Of a stretch of DNA of 64,000 nucleotides, positions 34,000-41,614 are shown one piece after another. How positions within the stretch are numbered: the stretch's first letter is position 1; every line of letters starts with the position of its first letter. The DNA comes from an uncultured Collinsella sp. Its GTDB lineage: Bacteria > Actinomycetota > Coriobacteriia > Coriobacteriales > Coriobacteriaceae. The stretch covers positions 1 to 64,000 of the forward strand of contig URKG01000001.1 in NCBI GenBank assembly GCA_900548265.1, given 5' to 3'. The notes under the pieces were generated by a model that saw only the letters and a list, made by a program, of their open reading frames with translations, did no database searches and had not been told where the DNA came from. Position numbers and translations under genes: made by a program.

Positions 34000-35466
34000 A
34001 TGAACGAAAACGAGCTGACCGGTCTGCTCGAGTCTTTAAGGCGCATGGGCTCGGACGATCTTAACGTCGAGGTCAAGGAGAGCGCCACGACGCTTTCCCG
34101 CGACGTATGGGAAACGGTAAGCGCATTCGCGAATACCGCCGGTGGCATCATCGTACTCGGAGTGAGCGAGCGCGCGGGCTTTGTCCCGGTTGAGAACTTT
34201 GAGACCGAGAAGGTGCTCAACCAATTCGTAGCGGGCATGGGTGATGCCGGCGGTCGCGGAAAACTGGCCAATCCGCCCAAATACACCATTGAACGCGTGG
34301 AGCTCCAGGGCACCGTGGTTCTGGTCATCACGATTGAGGAGCTCGACCCGTCGAGCAAGCCTTGTTATGTCATAGAGCGGGGCGCTCAAGGCGGCAGCTA
34401 CAAACGCATCGATGACAAAGATGTCCCGCTTTCGTCGACTGAGGTCCTGTCCTTGTCATCGTATGAACGGACGAGCCCCAGTGATCGCGATGCAGTACCC
34501 GGCGCGGCCGCAGGCGATCTTGACGAGGCCCTGGTCGACCGCACGATAGAGCGTGCCTATTCGTTGACGCCTCGAGCGATGCGCGGTGCGGCGGACAAGA
34601 AGACAAAGATGGAGCGCCTGAATTTCCTCGACTCCCAGGGCAATGTTACTAAGGCCGGGCTCCTGGCCGCGGGTGCCTATCCTCAGCAGTTTTATCCCAA
34701 GCTCTTTATCGATGTGGCGGTCTATGCCGGAACGCAGAAGGGCGCGGCGGGGTCGTTGAGGTTCATGGACCGTACGATCTGCGAGGGAACGTTGGGCGAA
34801 ATGATCTCGGATGCCGTCGCGGCGGTCGCCAAGAATTTGCGACGAACCTCGATGATCAAAGGCGTCTCGCGTGTCGACTCGCTGGAGATTCCCGAGGAGG
34901 TCCTGCGCGAGGCAATTGCCAACGCCGTAATCCACCGAGAATACGGAGACCGGTTCTGTGGGCAGTCGATCGCTGTTGACGTCTTTGATGACCGTATCGA
35001 AGTGACGAACCCCGGCGGCCTATACGGAGGAAAGACTCGCGAGAACCTGTTTGACGGCAGCTCCCGATGTCGCAATGCGACGCTTGTGAAGCTCATGTCG
35101 ATTGTCCCGCTGCCGGATGGCGCAGGTTCGCCGGCTGAGGGCAATGGCTCGGGCATCCCGATGATGATCGATGCCATGCGCGCACATGGTCTGGCCGAGC
35201 CCCTGTTCTGCCCGGGGTTCGATCGGTTCAAGGTCGTACTTTACCGTTCAAAGATCGAGCCGGTCGATCATGGCGGGGGCTTAATTGTGACGGCACTCAA
35301 ACACTACGGCGAGCTGGGGACGCGTGAGCTGGCAGAACGTACGGGGCTTACAATTTCCCAGGTAAGGTCGCGCGTCAACGCGCTCATTGCTCAAGGCGAG
35401 CTTGAGCCCACGGCGCCGGCGACGAGCCGCAACCGCAAGTATCGACTGTCAGAGCGCGTGGAATAA
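34000..35466 (+). CDS. AlbA_2 (Schlafen AAA_4-like) regulator with ATPase-like and HTH domains
   Basis: The 488-residue protein has an N-terminal AlbA_2 domain (residues 15-125, VEVKESATTLSRDVWETVSAFANTAGG, of which the core is EVKES...FANTAGG), a central HATPase_c_4-like region (LREAIANAVIHREYGD, RIEVTNPGGLYGG) and a C-terminal winged HTH (LGTRELAERTGLTISQVRSRV). Such proteins are often labelled RecG-related but lack the helicase. They occur in accessory and defence islands; a role in transcription control is usually assumed. The ATG at 34000 follows GAAAGGA. It stands beside a restriction system and behind a repeat array. Confidence 0.82.
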   Translation: MNENELTGLLESLRRMGSDDLNVEVKESATTLSRDVWETVSAFANTAGGIIVLGVSERAGFVPVENFETEKVLNQFVAGMGDAGGRGKLANPPKYTIERVELQGTVVLVITIEELDPSSKPCYVIERGAQGGSYKRIDDKDVPLSSTEVLSLSSYERTSPSDRDAVPGAAAGDLDEALVDRTIERAYSLTPRAMRGAADKKTKMERLNFLDSQGNVTKAGLLAAGAYPQQFYPKLFIDVAVYAGTQKGAAGSLRFMDRTICEGTLGEMISDAVAAVAKNLRRTSMIKGVSRVDSLEIPEEVLREAIANAVIHREYGDRFCGQSIAVDVFDDRIEVTNPGGLYGGKTRENLFDGSSRCRNATLVKLMSIVPLPDGAGSPAEGNGSGIPMMIDAMRAHGLAEPLFCPGFDRFKVVLYRSKIEPVDHGGGLIVTALKHYGELGTRELAERTGLTISQVRSRVNALIAQGELEPTAPATSRNRKYRLSERVE

Positions 35467-35566
35467 ATGCGCTAGTGGACGAGGCGACCCAATAATCGAC
35501 CCTCAATTGGCGCCCACTAAGGTAAAGCGGTTGTTGCTCAGTCGACGGTGATGCTAAAGACTCGGC

Positions 35567-36058
35567 TTACGCCGGCATGGCCCCGAACCCGTCCATCAAG
35601 AACAGCCTAAGAACCAGCTTGATGACATATCCCGGTTTGACTTCTGCCGCGTCAAAGACGTGGCGCTCGGCGAGCTCGCTGCAGTATGCATAGATGTCGC
35701 GGATAAGGTCCGCGCCCGAGAGCGTAAACATGTAGCCTGCGTCCGAAAGCGAATTGGGCGCGGCGGGCAACTTGGCCATGTGGCAGAACGTTTGCAGGTC
35801 GGGCGCCATAACATTCTGGTAGTCGAGGTGGCCGCCGGCATCCTGTTCGGCAAGCTCCAATTGGCGTACGAAATCCAGCGCCGCTGCCAGCACAAAGCTC
35901 GGCGTAGGCGCGTTGACGTCCTGAGTGGTCGCCACAAGCCTGCCCGCCGCCTGCGTGACAAGCCAAGCGACCTCGCGCTGGCAGCGCACGGCCTTGCGCG
36001 TAACCGGCTTGATGGACGAAGAAGAAACGCTCCCCTTAGGCGGATTCGAAGCAGCCAT
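35567..36058 (-). CDS. Hypothetical protein next to the restriction-modification genes
   Basis: The 163-residue protein is not recognised. It begins at 36058 behind GGGAGGG on the minus strand. It is mostly helical, with a Ser/Lys-rich start (PPKGSVSSSSIKPVTRKAV) and the segments REVAWLVTQAAGRLVATT and LSGADLIRDIYAYCSELAER. No catalytic motif is visible. It lies downstream of the methyltransferase in the same direction, with 124 bp and a possible -10 (TATACT on the minus strand, 36117-36122) between. It could be a controller or accessory protein of the restriction system or an unrelated gene. Confidence 0.6.
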   Translation of the reverse strand: MAASNPPKGSVSSSSIKPVTRKAVRCQREVAWLVTQAAGRLVATTQDVNAPTPSFVLAAALDFVRQLELAEQDAGGHLDYQNVMAPDLQTFCHMAKLPAAPNSLSDAGYMFTLSGADLIRDIYAYCSELAERHVFDAAEVKPGYVIKLVLRLFLMDGFGAMPA

Positions 36059-36182
36059 AAGGCCCTCCCATGAACAATCCGGCCCAACAAGCCCGGATGA
36101 AACACGTGCTACATCAGTATACAGGGGAGTGGGGTGGAAAAATGGAGTCGACAGCGTGACTGCCGGCTCCGGATTGCTTGCC

Positions 36183-37445
36183 TTAGAGGCCGTACACTTC
36201 GACCATAGCTTCGCCAATGCGATGGGGCACGCCGGTGACGAGCGCGTTGCCCATGCAGAAAGCTCGATGGCCGTCGGTCATACCAGTATCCGTCCAGCCC
36301 TTGGGGAATCCTTGGAGCTGATCGAGCTCGTCGGGAACGAGGCGGCGGAAACGGCCGTCGGGGCACTCGATAACATGCTTAAATCGGCTGGCGCCCGTGC
36401 CGCCTTCGCCCGTGAGGATGGTGCGGCTCGGTTTGTCGGTGGCATCCGGGAAACTCATGGCACCCTCGGAATACGTGTACGTAAAGCCCGTCTTTTTGTT
36501 GGTGCGTTCTTCGCGCTTGCTGCCCTTGAGGTAGCGCCAGTCGGGAAGCTTCTCGTCGGAGATGTAGAACTGCTCCGGAACATACTCCTCATTAACAAGT
36601 ACATCGCCAAGCACACGGCGCTCGCCGTGATAATCCTCAACGAAGTCGCAGGTCAAAACATGGCAGCCCTGCATGACACCGGCATTCTTGAACTGAGATG
36701 TCTTTTGACCAACGCCAAAACGAGTCGAGTTCTCGTAAGGATCAGGCAGGACATCGAGCTCGGCCATTTCGTCAGGGTAGATGGCGGGGAAGGCCTTCGC
36801 CATGACACCGTTGTGCATGCGGTCAACGAGATCGACCTTGCCGGCGTTCTTCTCGCAGAAGATATAAACGCGCTTGCGGCGCTGGGGAAAACCATATTCC
36901 GCGGAGTTGACCACGCGCCATTCGACCGTGTAATCGAGGTCGGCAAGGCAGCTTAGGATGATGGCGAAGTCGCGACCGCGCTGAGACGCGGGCGACTTGA
37001 GCAGACGATCGACATTCTCAAAGAGACCGAAGCGCGGCTTCTTCATCTCGAGGAAGTGGTAGATGTCCCACCAAAGGACACCCTTCTTGCCCTCGATGCC
37101 ATGTGCCTGGTTAAGCGGGCGAGCGACGGAGTAATCTTGGCAAGGGAAGCCGCCGACGACCATCTGGACGTCGGGGATTTCAACCTCTCCGGCTTCAGCC
37201 TGTTCCAGGACTTTATTGATATCTTCGTTGACTACGGAATCCTCGCCAAAGCGGTCCATATAGCAGCGTGCCGCGAACTGACGAGCCTTGGTTCCGGGTG
37301 GTTCCCACTGATTGGCCCAAATGGTGCGAAAGGGTCCGGCGGGCTTCATGTAGAAATCTGGATAACGAGGGTCAGCGTAGCCTTCGAGGCCCAAACGAAA
37401 TCCGCCGACGCCAGCAAAAAGCTCGGCGATTTTGACCTCTGACAT
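36183..37445 (-). CDS. DNA (cytosine-5) methyltransferase of a type II restriction system
   Basis: The 420-residue enzyme has the standard C5-methyltransferase motifs in order: I (LFAGVGGFRLGLEG), IV with catalytic Cys (GGFPCQDYSVA), VI (ENVDRLL), VIII (QRRKRVYIF), and X (GNALVTGVPHRIGEAM). The region between VIII and X gives target choice. The neighbouring nuclease is of the Sau3AI type, so GATC methylated at the C (GATm5C) is the predicted target; this is inference. The start at 37445 follows GGGGGAG. It is divergent from the nuclease gene across 149 bp. Confidence 0.93.
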   Translation of the reverse strand: MSEVKIAELFAGVGGFRLGLEGYADPRYPDFYMKPAGPFRTIWANQWEPPGTKARQFAARCYMDRFGEDSVVNEDINKVLEQAEAGEVEIPDVQMVVGGFPCQDYSVARPLNQAHGIEGKKGVLWWDIYHFLEMKKPRFGLFENVDRLLKSPASQRGRDFAIILSCLADLDYTVEWRVVNSAEYGFPQRRKRVYIFCEKNAGKVDLVDRMHNGVMAKAFPAIYPDEMAELDVLPDPYENSTRFGVGQKTSQFKNAGVMQGCHVLTCDFVEDYHGERRVLGDVLVNEEYVPEQFYISDEKLPDWRYLKGSKREERTNKKTGFTYTYSEGAMSFPDATDKPSRTILTGEGGTGASRFKHVIECPDGRFRRLVPDELDQLQGFPKGWTDTGMTDGHRAFCMGNALVTGVPHRIGEAMVEVYGL

Positions 37446-37476
37446 ACTCACTCCCCCAAATCGCTGCAAATGCAAA

Positions 37477-37569
37477 GATCAAGGGTACAGAAATCGGGTT
37501 GCAAATGGAAGATCCCTTAGGGGATCTTCACGGTATAACCCGAATTTACAGTAGCATACGTGTTAGATC
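37477..37569. promoter_or_regulatory. Divergent restriction-modification promoter region with four GATC sites
   Basis: GATC occurs at 37477, 37511, 37523 and 37566 within the 149-bp space between methyltransferase and nuclease. Two of them form a perfect 9-bp dyad GAAGATCCC / GGGATCTTC (37508-37516, 37521-37529), enclosed by a wider GGGTT/AACCC pair. Methylation of these sites could regulate either gene. Confidence 0.55.
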
Positions 37570-37594
37570 ATGTCTTATTTCGAGAGGATTTGCC

Positions 37595-39100
37595 ATGTCC
37601 AAGAAGCACCTCGATTTCAAGCGCATGCTTGACGATACTGATTTTTCTGACCCCTCAAGCATTGAGCGGTATGCTGCCAATCTCGACGGGATGACGTTTC
37701 GCGATATTCTCGAGCTTGGCATTGCGCCGGAGGGGGAGAGTGCGCCCAAGGACTTTGGGTCTAAGAAGTACAAGGGCGGTATGGGAACCCTGATCGAGGA
37801 GCGTTACTTTGGCTACAAAGCCAACAGCGACGATCGGCCGGACTTTCCCGAGGCGGGTGTGGAACTCAAGGCAACATGCTTCGACGTGCTCAAGGATGGT
37901 CGCAAGTCTGCCGGCGAGCGTCTTGTCTTGACGATGATTCCCTACGACCGTCCCGTTTCGCTCGACTACGACAGCTCGCATCTCAAGACCAAGCTCAGCA
38001 ATATCCTGCTGATCTACTACGGCCGTGACCGCTCCATCGACAAATACGACCAGCGCATTGAGCGTGCAGTCATGGTTCGTCTGCCCGAAGAGGATATGAA
38101 GATCATTCGCGCCGACTACGAGAAGATCATTTCGTACATTCAGGATGGTCGCGCGGACGAGCTGTCGGAGGGCATGACCACCTACTTGGGCGCCTGCACA
38201 AAGGGCGCAACCGAAGCGACGATGTGGGTTGACCAGTATTACGAGTACTTCAACACCGATACGGGCGAGATCGAGCACCGTCGCGCGAAGCGTCGTGCCT
38301 TCTCACTCAAGCGCTCGTACATGGACTATGTGCTTCATACCTATGTTCTCGGTGCTCCGCGCATTGGCGAGAGTATCGTCCAGGCCGGCGACAAGTCCAT
38401 TGATTTCGAAAGCTACGTTACTGCGCTTATCGAGCGCCACTATGGTGAAACCGATCGCCAGATTGCAGTGCAGTACGGCCTGGAATACACGGGAAACAAG
38501 GCGCAATGGACGACACTCGTTTATCGAATGCTCGGAATTAAAAGCAATGCTGCCGAGGAGTTCGTTAAGGCTGGGATTAACGTCCGCGTTTGTCGCGTTA
38601 ATAAGAGGGGACACATCGAGCAGGCAATGTCTTTCCCTCCGTTTGAGTTTAAGCAGCTAATCAATGAGGATTGGGAAACGTCATCCTTCCGTGCGCGCCT
38701 TGAGACCAACCGTTTCTTCTTTGTCGTGTTCCGTGAGGACCACGAGGGGGAGTGGCGTCTTGACCGCTGCCTATTCTGGGCAATGCCGGCAAACGAAATC
38801 GAGGGCCCCGCAAAGGCCTGCTGGGATGAGACTCGCAAGGTAATTCGTGAGGGCGTTAAGCTCAGTCCGTATCGGGACGCGAGTGGAAAGCTCAAGGTGA
38901 CCAACAATCTGCCCGGTATGGCGGACAACCCGATTGTCCACGTTCGCCCGCATACCTCAAAAGCTGCGTACAGATTCGCCGACGGAACCGAAATCGGCGA
39001 CATTGCGAGGAACGCCTACGAGTTGCCCGATGGACGTTGGATGACCAGGCAATCGTTCTGGTTTAACAAAGGCTATCTAGAGCACATCCTGGGGTTGTAG
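37595..39100 (+). CDS. Sau3AI/MutH-family type II restriction endonuclease
   Basis: The 501-residue protein matches Sau3AI in size and layout. The N-terminal catalytic domain has KGGMGTLIEERYFGY and RPDFPEAGVELKAT, which carry the D...ExK active site of the MutH fold. A second MutH-like domain without the full site is expected in the C-terminal half (here about residues 290-500), giving the pseudodimer known for Sau3AI. Sau3AI cuts before GATC and is blocked by C5 methylation, which agrees with the neighbouring C5 methyltransferase. The ATG at 37595 follows GAGAGGA; the longer frame from 37499 would cross the promoter dyads. Confidence 0.87.
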   Translation: MSKKHLDFKRMLDDTDFSDPSSIERYAANLDGMTFRDILELGIAPEGESAPKDFGSKKYKGGMGTLIEERYFGYKANSDDRPDFPEAGVELKATCFDVLKDGRKSAGERLVLTMIPYDRPVSLDYDSSHLKTKLSNILLIYYGRDRSIDKYDQRIERAVMVRLPEEDMKIIRADYEKIISYIQDGRADELSEGMTTYLGACTKGATEATMWVDQYYEYFNTDTGEIEHRRAKRRAFSLKRSYMDYVLHTYVLGAPRIGESIVQAGDKSIDFESYVTALIERHYGETDRQIAVQYGLEYTGNKAQWTTLVYRMLGIKSNAAEEFVKAGINVRVCRVNKRGHIEQAMSFPPFEFKQLINEDWETSSFRARLETNRFFFVVFREDHEGEWRLDRCLFWAMPANEIEGPAKACWDETRKVIREGVKLSPYRDASGKLKVTNNLPGMADNPIVHVRPHTSKAAYRFADGTEIGDIARNAYELPDGRWMTRQSFWFNKGYLEHILGL

Positions 39101-39132
39101 CCTTCGAGTCGGCAATTCAACTACCTGTGCAT

Positions 39133-39169
39133 ACTCGATTTTCGAGGATATCTGGACTCGATTTTCGAG
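39133..39169. repeat. Two tandem ACTCGATTTTCGAG hairpins
   Basis: The 14-mer ACTCGATTTTCGAG is repeated at 39133-39146 and 39156-39169. Each can fold as CTCGA-TTT-TCGAG. They lie between convergent genes and may act as a bidirectional terminator. Confidence 0.6.
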
Positions 39170-39176
39170 CCTTGCC

Positions 39177-39863
39177 CTACAGGTAGATTCCCTCGAACAG
39201 GGTCTTGTGGAACTCGGCGTGGTGGTCGCGTGCCCAGGTAAAGAGCGCCTGGTCAAAATTGGTGCGCGTGGCCGGGACGCCAAAGACGCCGGCAACTTCG
39301 ACGCGCACAAACTCCAGTGCCGGTAGCTTGTTGATGGCAGTGAGGGCAAACGGGGACGAGGGCTCCTCGAACAGATAGCGGCTGCCTTGCAGCGCGTCGC
39401 AACTGGTGCACGTGTTGCCGAGCGACGGGGCTTTGGAGGCTCGCGCGCCTACGGGCTTGTAGCCGCAGCGCTTATGAAGGTAGTCGCGGATCTCGCCCGG
39501 CACGCAGCCAAGAGTGGGCACGATGGCGAGTGCGTTGGCGCTGGCCGTGTCGATGGCAATGTGCCCGGCTTCGTTAGGCGCGTGCGCGATGGCGATGCTC
39601 TCGTCGTTATCGGTTCGATAGGGAATGCCGAAGGCCGCGACCGAGGTCTCTTTGTGACACTTCCAGCACTCGCGCTTGCCCAGTACTAGATATATATACG
39701 GCGCTGAGGGGTCGGATCGGTCAACGCCGGGCAGCCACTCGGCAAAGGGCTCGGGGTTAACGCCGCTGGGTACATACCAGATCTTCTTAGCCCGATCCCA
39801 CTTGGCGCCCAGGGCCTTGGCCTCGTCTTTGTGCGAAAAGGGAACATCGAGCTCGGTGCGCAT
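39177..39863 (-). CDS. DUF5710-domain protein with two CxxC pairs
   Basis: The 228-residue protein begins with a DUF5710-like unit (residues 1-45: FSHKDEAKALGAKWDRAKKI, then WYVPSG), a small domain also found at the ends of DNA primases and plasmid proteins, probably for nucleic-acid or protein contact. Two cysteine pairs follow, CWKC near residue 68 and CTSC near residue 154, which could bind zinc. The rest is not recognised. The start at 39863 follows AAGGAG on the minus strand. It closes the accessory island next to a tRNA gene. Confidence 0.7.
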   Translation of the reverse strand: MRTELDVPFSHKDEAKALGAKWDRAKKIWYVPSGVNPEPFAEWLPGVDRSDPSAPYIYLVLGKRECWKCHKETSVAAFGIPYRTDNDESIAIAHAPNEAGHIAIDTASANALAIVPTLGCVPGEIRDYLHKRCGYKPVGARASKAPSLGNTCTSCDALQGSRYLFEEPSSPFALTAINKLPALEFVRVEVAGVFGVPATRTNFDQALFTWARDHHAEFHKTLFEGIYL

Positions 39864-40088
39864 GGCGGCTCCTTGGTGCTGCAGGTGCAAGTGGCTCAAG
39901 GATACCGCAGGGCGCAGACATCGCGGCGTTTTGCTGAGAAGTTGCGGTGCGGACTGATTGGTTATGCCAATGGATAGATCGGCAAGTAGATGGTCGGCTT
40001 TTGGCCAGTTGGGCGGTTGTAGCTGCCAGCGGATTTGGCGGCATAAAACAAAACAGCTCAGAGACATAGCCTCTGAGCTGTGAACATT

Positions 40089-40163
40089 TGGTGGGCGTTA
40101 GAAGATTTGAACTTCTGACCTCTTCCGTGTCAGGGAAGCGCTCTCCCCCTGAGCTAAACGCCC
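40089..40163 (-). tRNA. tRNA-Val(GAC)
   Basis: On the minus strand the acceptor stem GGGCGTT pairs with AACGCCC, followed by A and an encoded CCA. The D arm reads TAGCTCAGGGGGAGAGC, the anticodon arm CTTCC-CTGACAC-GGAAG with anticodon GAC, and the T arm AGAAG-TTCAAAT-CTTCT. All four stems pair. The anticodon GAC reads valine GUC/GUU codons. Confidence 0.95.
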
Positions 40164-40192
40164 GATCAAGGGTGCGCAAGCGCGCAAGGGAT

Positions 40193-40221
40193 AATATAAC
40201 GGAGCCTGAACTCGGTGGCAA
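40193..40221 (-). promoter_or_regulatory. Promoter of tRNA-Val
   Basis: On the minus strand TTGCCA (-35, 40216-40221) and TATATT (-10, 40193-40198) are spaced by 17 bp. The tRNA 5' end lies 30 bases further on. Confidence 0.65.
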
Positions 40222-40452
40222 GAACATTTTTAAAAATCGCTTACATTGTGGAATTCGGGGGCTTTGTCATATCCATTTCAAAAGAGCCTGCTGCCGCGAT
40301 TTGGCTGTTGCATAATGCAAGCCCATTGTGGTATCGAGCTATGGAAAGACGTCTGCGGAATTGTCCTACCGATAAACGGACAAGCCTCCAGCTGGTGCCT
40401 TTGCCGTGGTAAGGTAAGCCGAATTGCTTCCAGACTGTTTCGGGGGAGTGGA

Positions 40453-41475
40453 ATGAGCAAAGAGTGTGTCGAGCAGGCCGAAGGCGCAGGGGCTTCGGTG
40501 CCGATGACCGATATATCGAACATTGATGTGCCCGAGGGCACTGACGAGCTCAGCCGCAGTACCCGCCGTGCATGGCGCGACCGCCTGAACAGTGCGTCGA
40601 CGCGCAAGATGATTACGGGCGTTCTGGCCACGCTGGTGGGTGGTTCGTTTTGGGGTTTTTCGGGTACCAGCGCGAGCTTCCTGTTCGATACCTATCACGT
40701 TGATACCCTGTGGCTTATGAGTGTGCGCCAGATTCTCGCCGGTCTGCTCTTTATGGCCGTGGTGGTCACGCGCGATCGCGAGCGTCTGGTTAAACTCTGG
40801 ACCACGCCCGCCGACCGCAGACAACTGCTGCTTTTTACCGCTTTTGGCCTGCTGTTCAACCAGTTCTGCTATCTTTCGGCCGTGCGCCTGACCAATGCCG
40901 GAACCGCGACGGTGCTTCAGTGCCTGCAGCTGGTCATCATTATGGGATACACCTGCGTTATCGACCGCCGCAGGCCGCGCACGCGCGAGGTTATCGGCAT
41001 TGGCTTGGCTCTGGGCGGTACGTTTTTGATCGCCACCGGCGGTGACCCCACCAGCCTGAGCATCTCGCCGCTCGGCCTGGTCGCGGGCCTTATGTGTGCG
41101 GTCAGCGCCACCTGCATGGCGGTGATCCCCGCCAAGATCCTGCCCGAATATGGCAGCCCCATCGTCACGGGTTCGGCTATGCTCACGGCGGGCATCGTTT
41201 CGTGTGCTTTCGTTCGCCCTTGGGCGCATATGCCGGCGCTCGATGTTGCCGGTATCGAGGCGCTCGCGGTGTTCGTGGTCATCGGTTCGTTTTTTGCCTA
41301 CATGCTCTATATGCAGGGCGTTAAGGACATTGGCTCGGTCCGCGCAAGCCTCATCGGAACCGTGGAGCCGGTCTCGGCGACCATCACGAGTGCCGTTATG
41401 CTGGGCACGGTGTTTTTGCCGACCGACCTTATCGGCTTTGCCATGATCATCGTGATGATGTTCCTCACGGTATAG
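40453..41475 (+). CDS. EamA/DMT-family transporter, second copy
   Basis: The 340-residue protein has a charged N-terminal tail of about 50 residues, then ten hydrophobic helices in two EamA repeats (GVLATLVGGSFWGFSGTSAS; LGLVAGLMCAVSATCMAVIP). Substrate is unknown; amino-acid or metabolite export is usual for the family. The ATG at 40453 follows GGGGGAG. Relative to the paralogue at 14845 the long tail is at the N-terminus rather than the C-terminus. Confidence 0.85.
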   Translation: MSKECVEQAEGAGASVPMTDISNIDVPEGTDELSRSTRRAWRDRLNSASTRKMITGVLATLVGGSFWGFSGTSASFLFDTYHVDTLWLMSVRQILAGLLFMAVVVTRDRERLVKLWTTPADRRQLLLFTAFGLLFNQFCYLSAVRLTNAGTATVLQCLQLVIIMGYTCVIDRRRPRTREVIGIGLALGGTFLIATGGDPTSLSISPLGLVAGLMCAVSATCMAVIPAKILPEYGSPIVTGSAMLTAGIVSCAFVRPWAHMPALDVAGIEALAVFVVIGSFFAYMLYMQGVKDIGSVRASLIGTVEPVSATITSAVMLGTVFLPTDLIGFAMIIVMMFLTV

Positions 41476-41490
41476 CTTACGCCGCTGCCT

Positions 41491-41530
41491 AGACGGACGC
41501 GGTGTTGCACCACAATTCTGCGAATTGGTG
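41491..41530 (+). terminator. Imperfect hairpin after the DMT gene
   Basis: CACCACAATTC faces GAATTGGTG (two-base bulge) inside a GACGC/GCGTC pair. No T-run follows. Probably a weak terminator. Confidence 0.4.
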
Positions 41531-41614
41531 CCTGCGTCTGGAGTTTAACTGACGATGCTAAATATGTCATAAACTAATAGCGTTATTGACTTTTAGTATT
41601 GCGAGGACTCCTCT

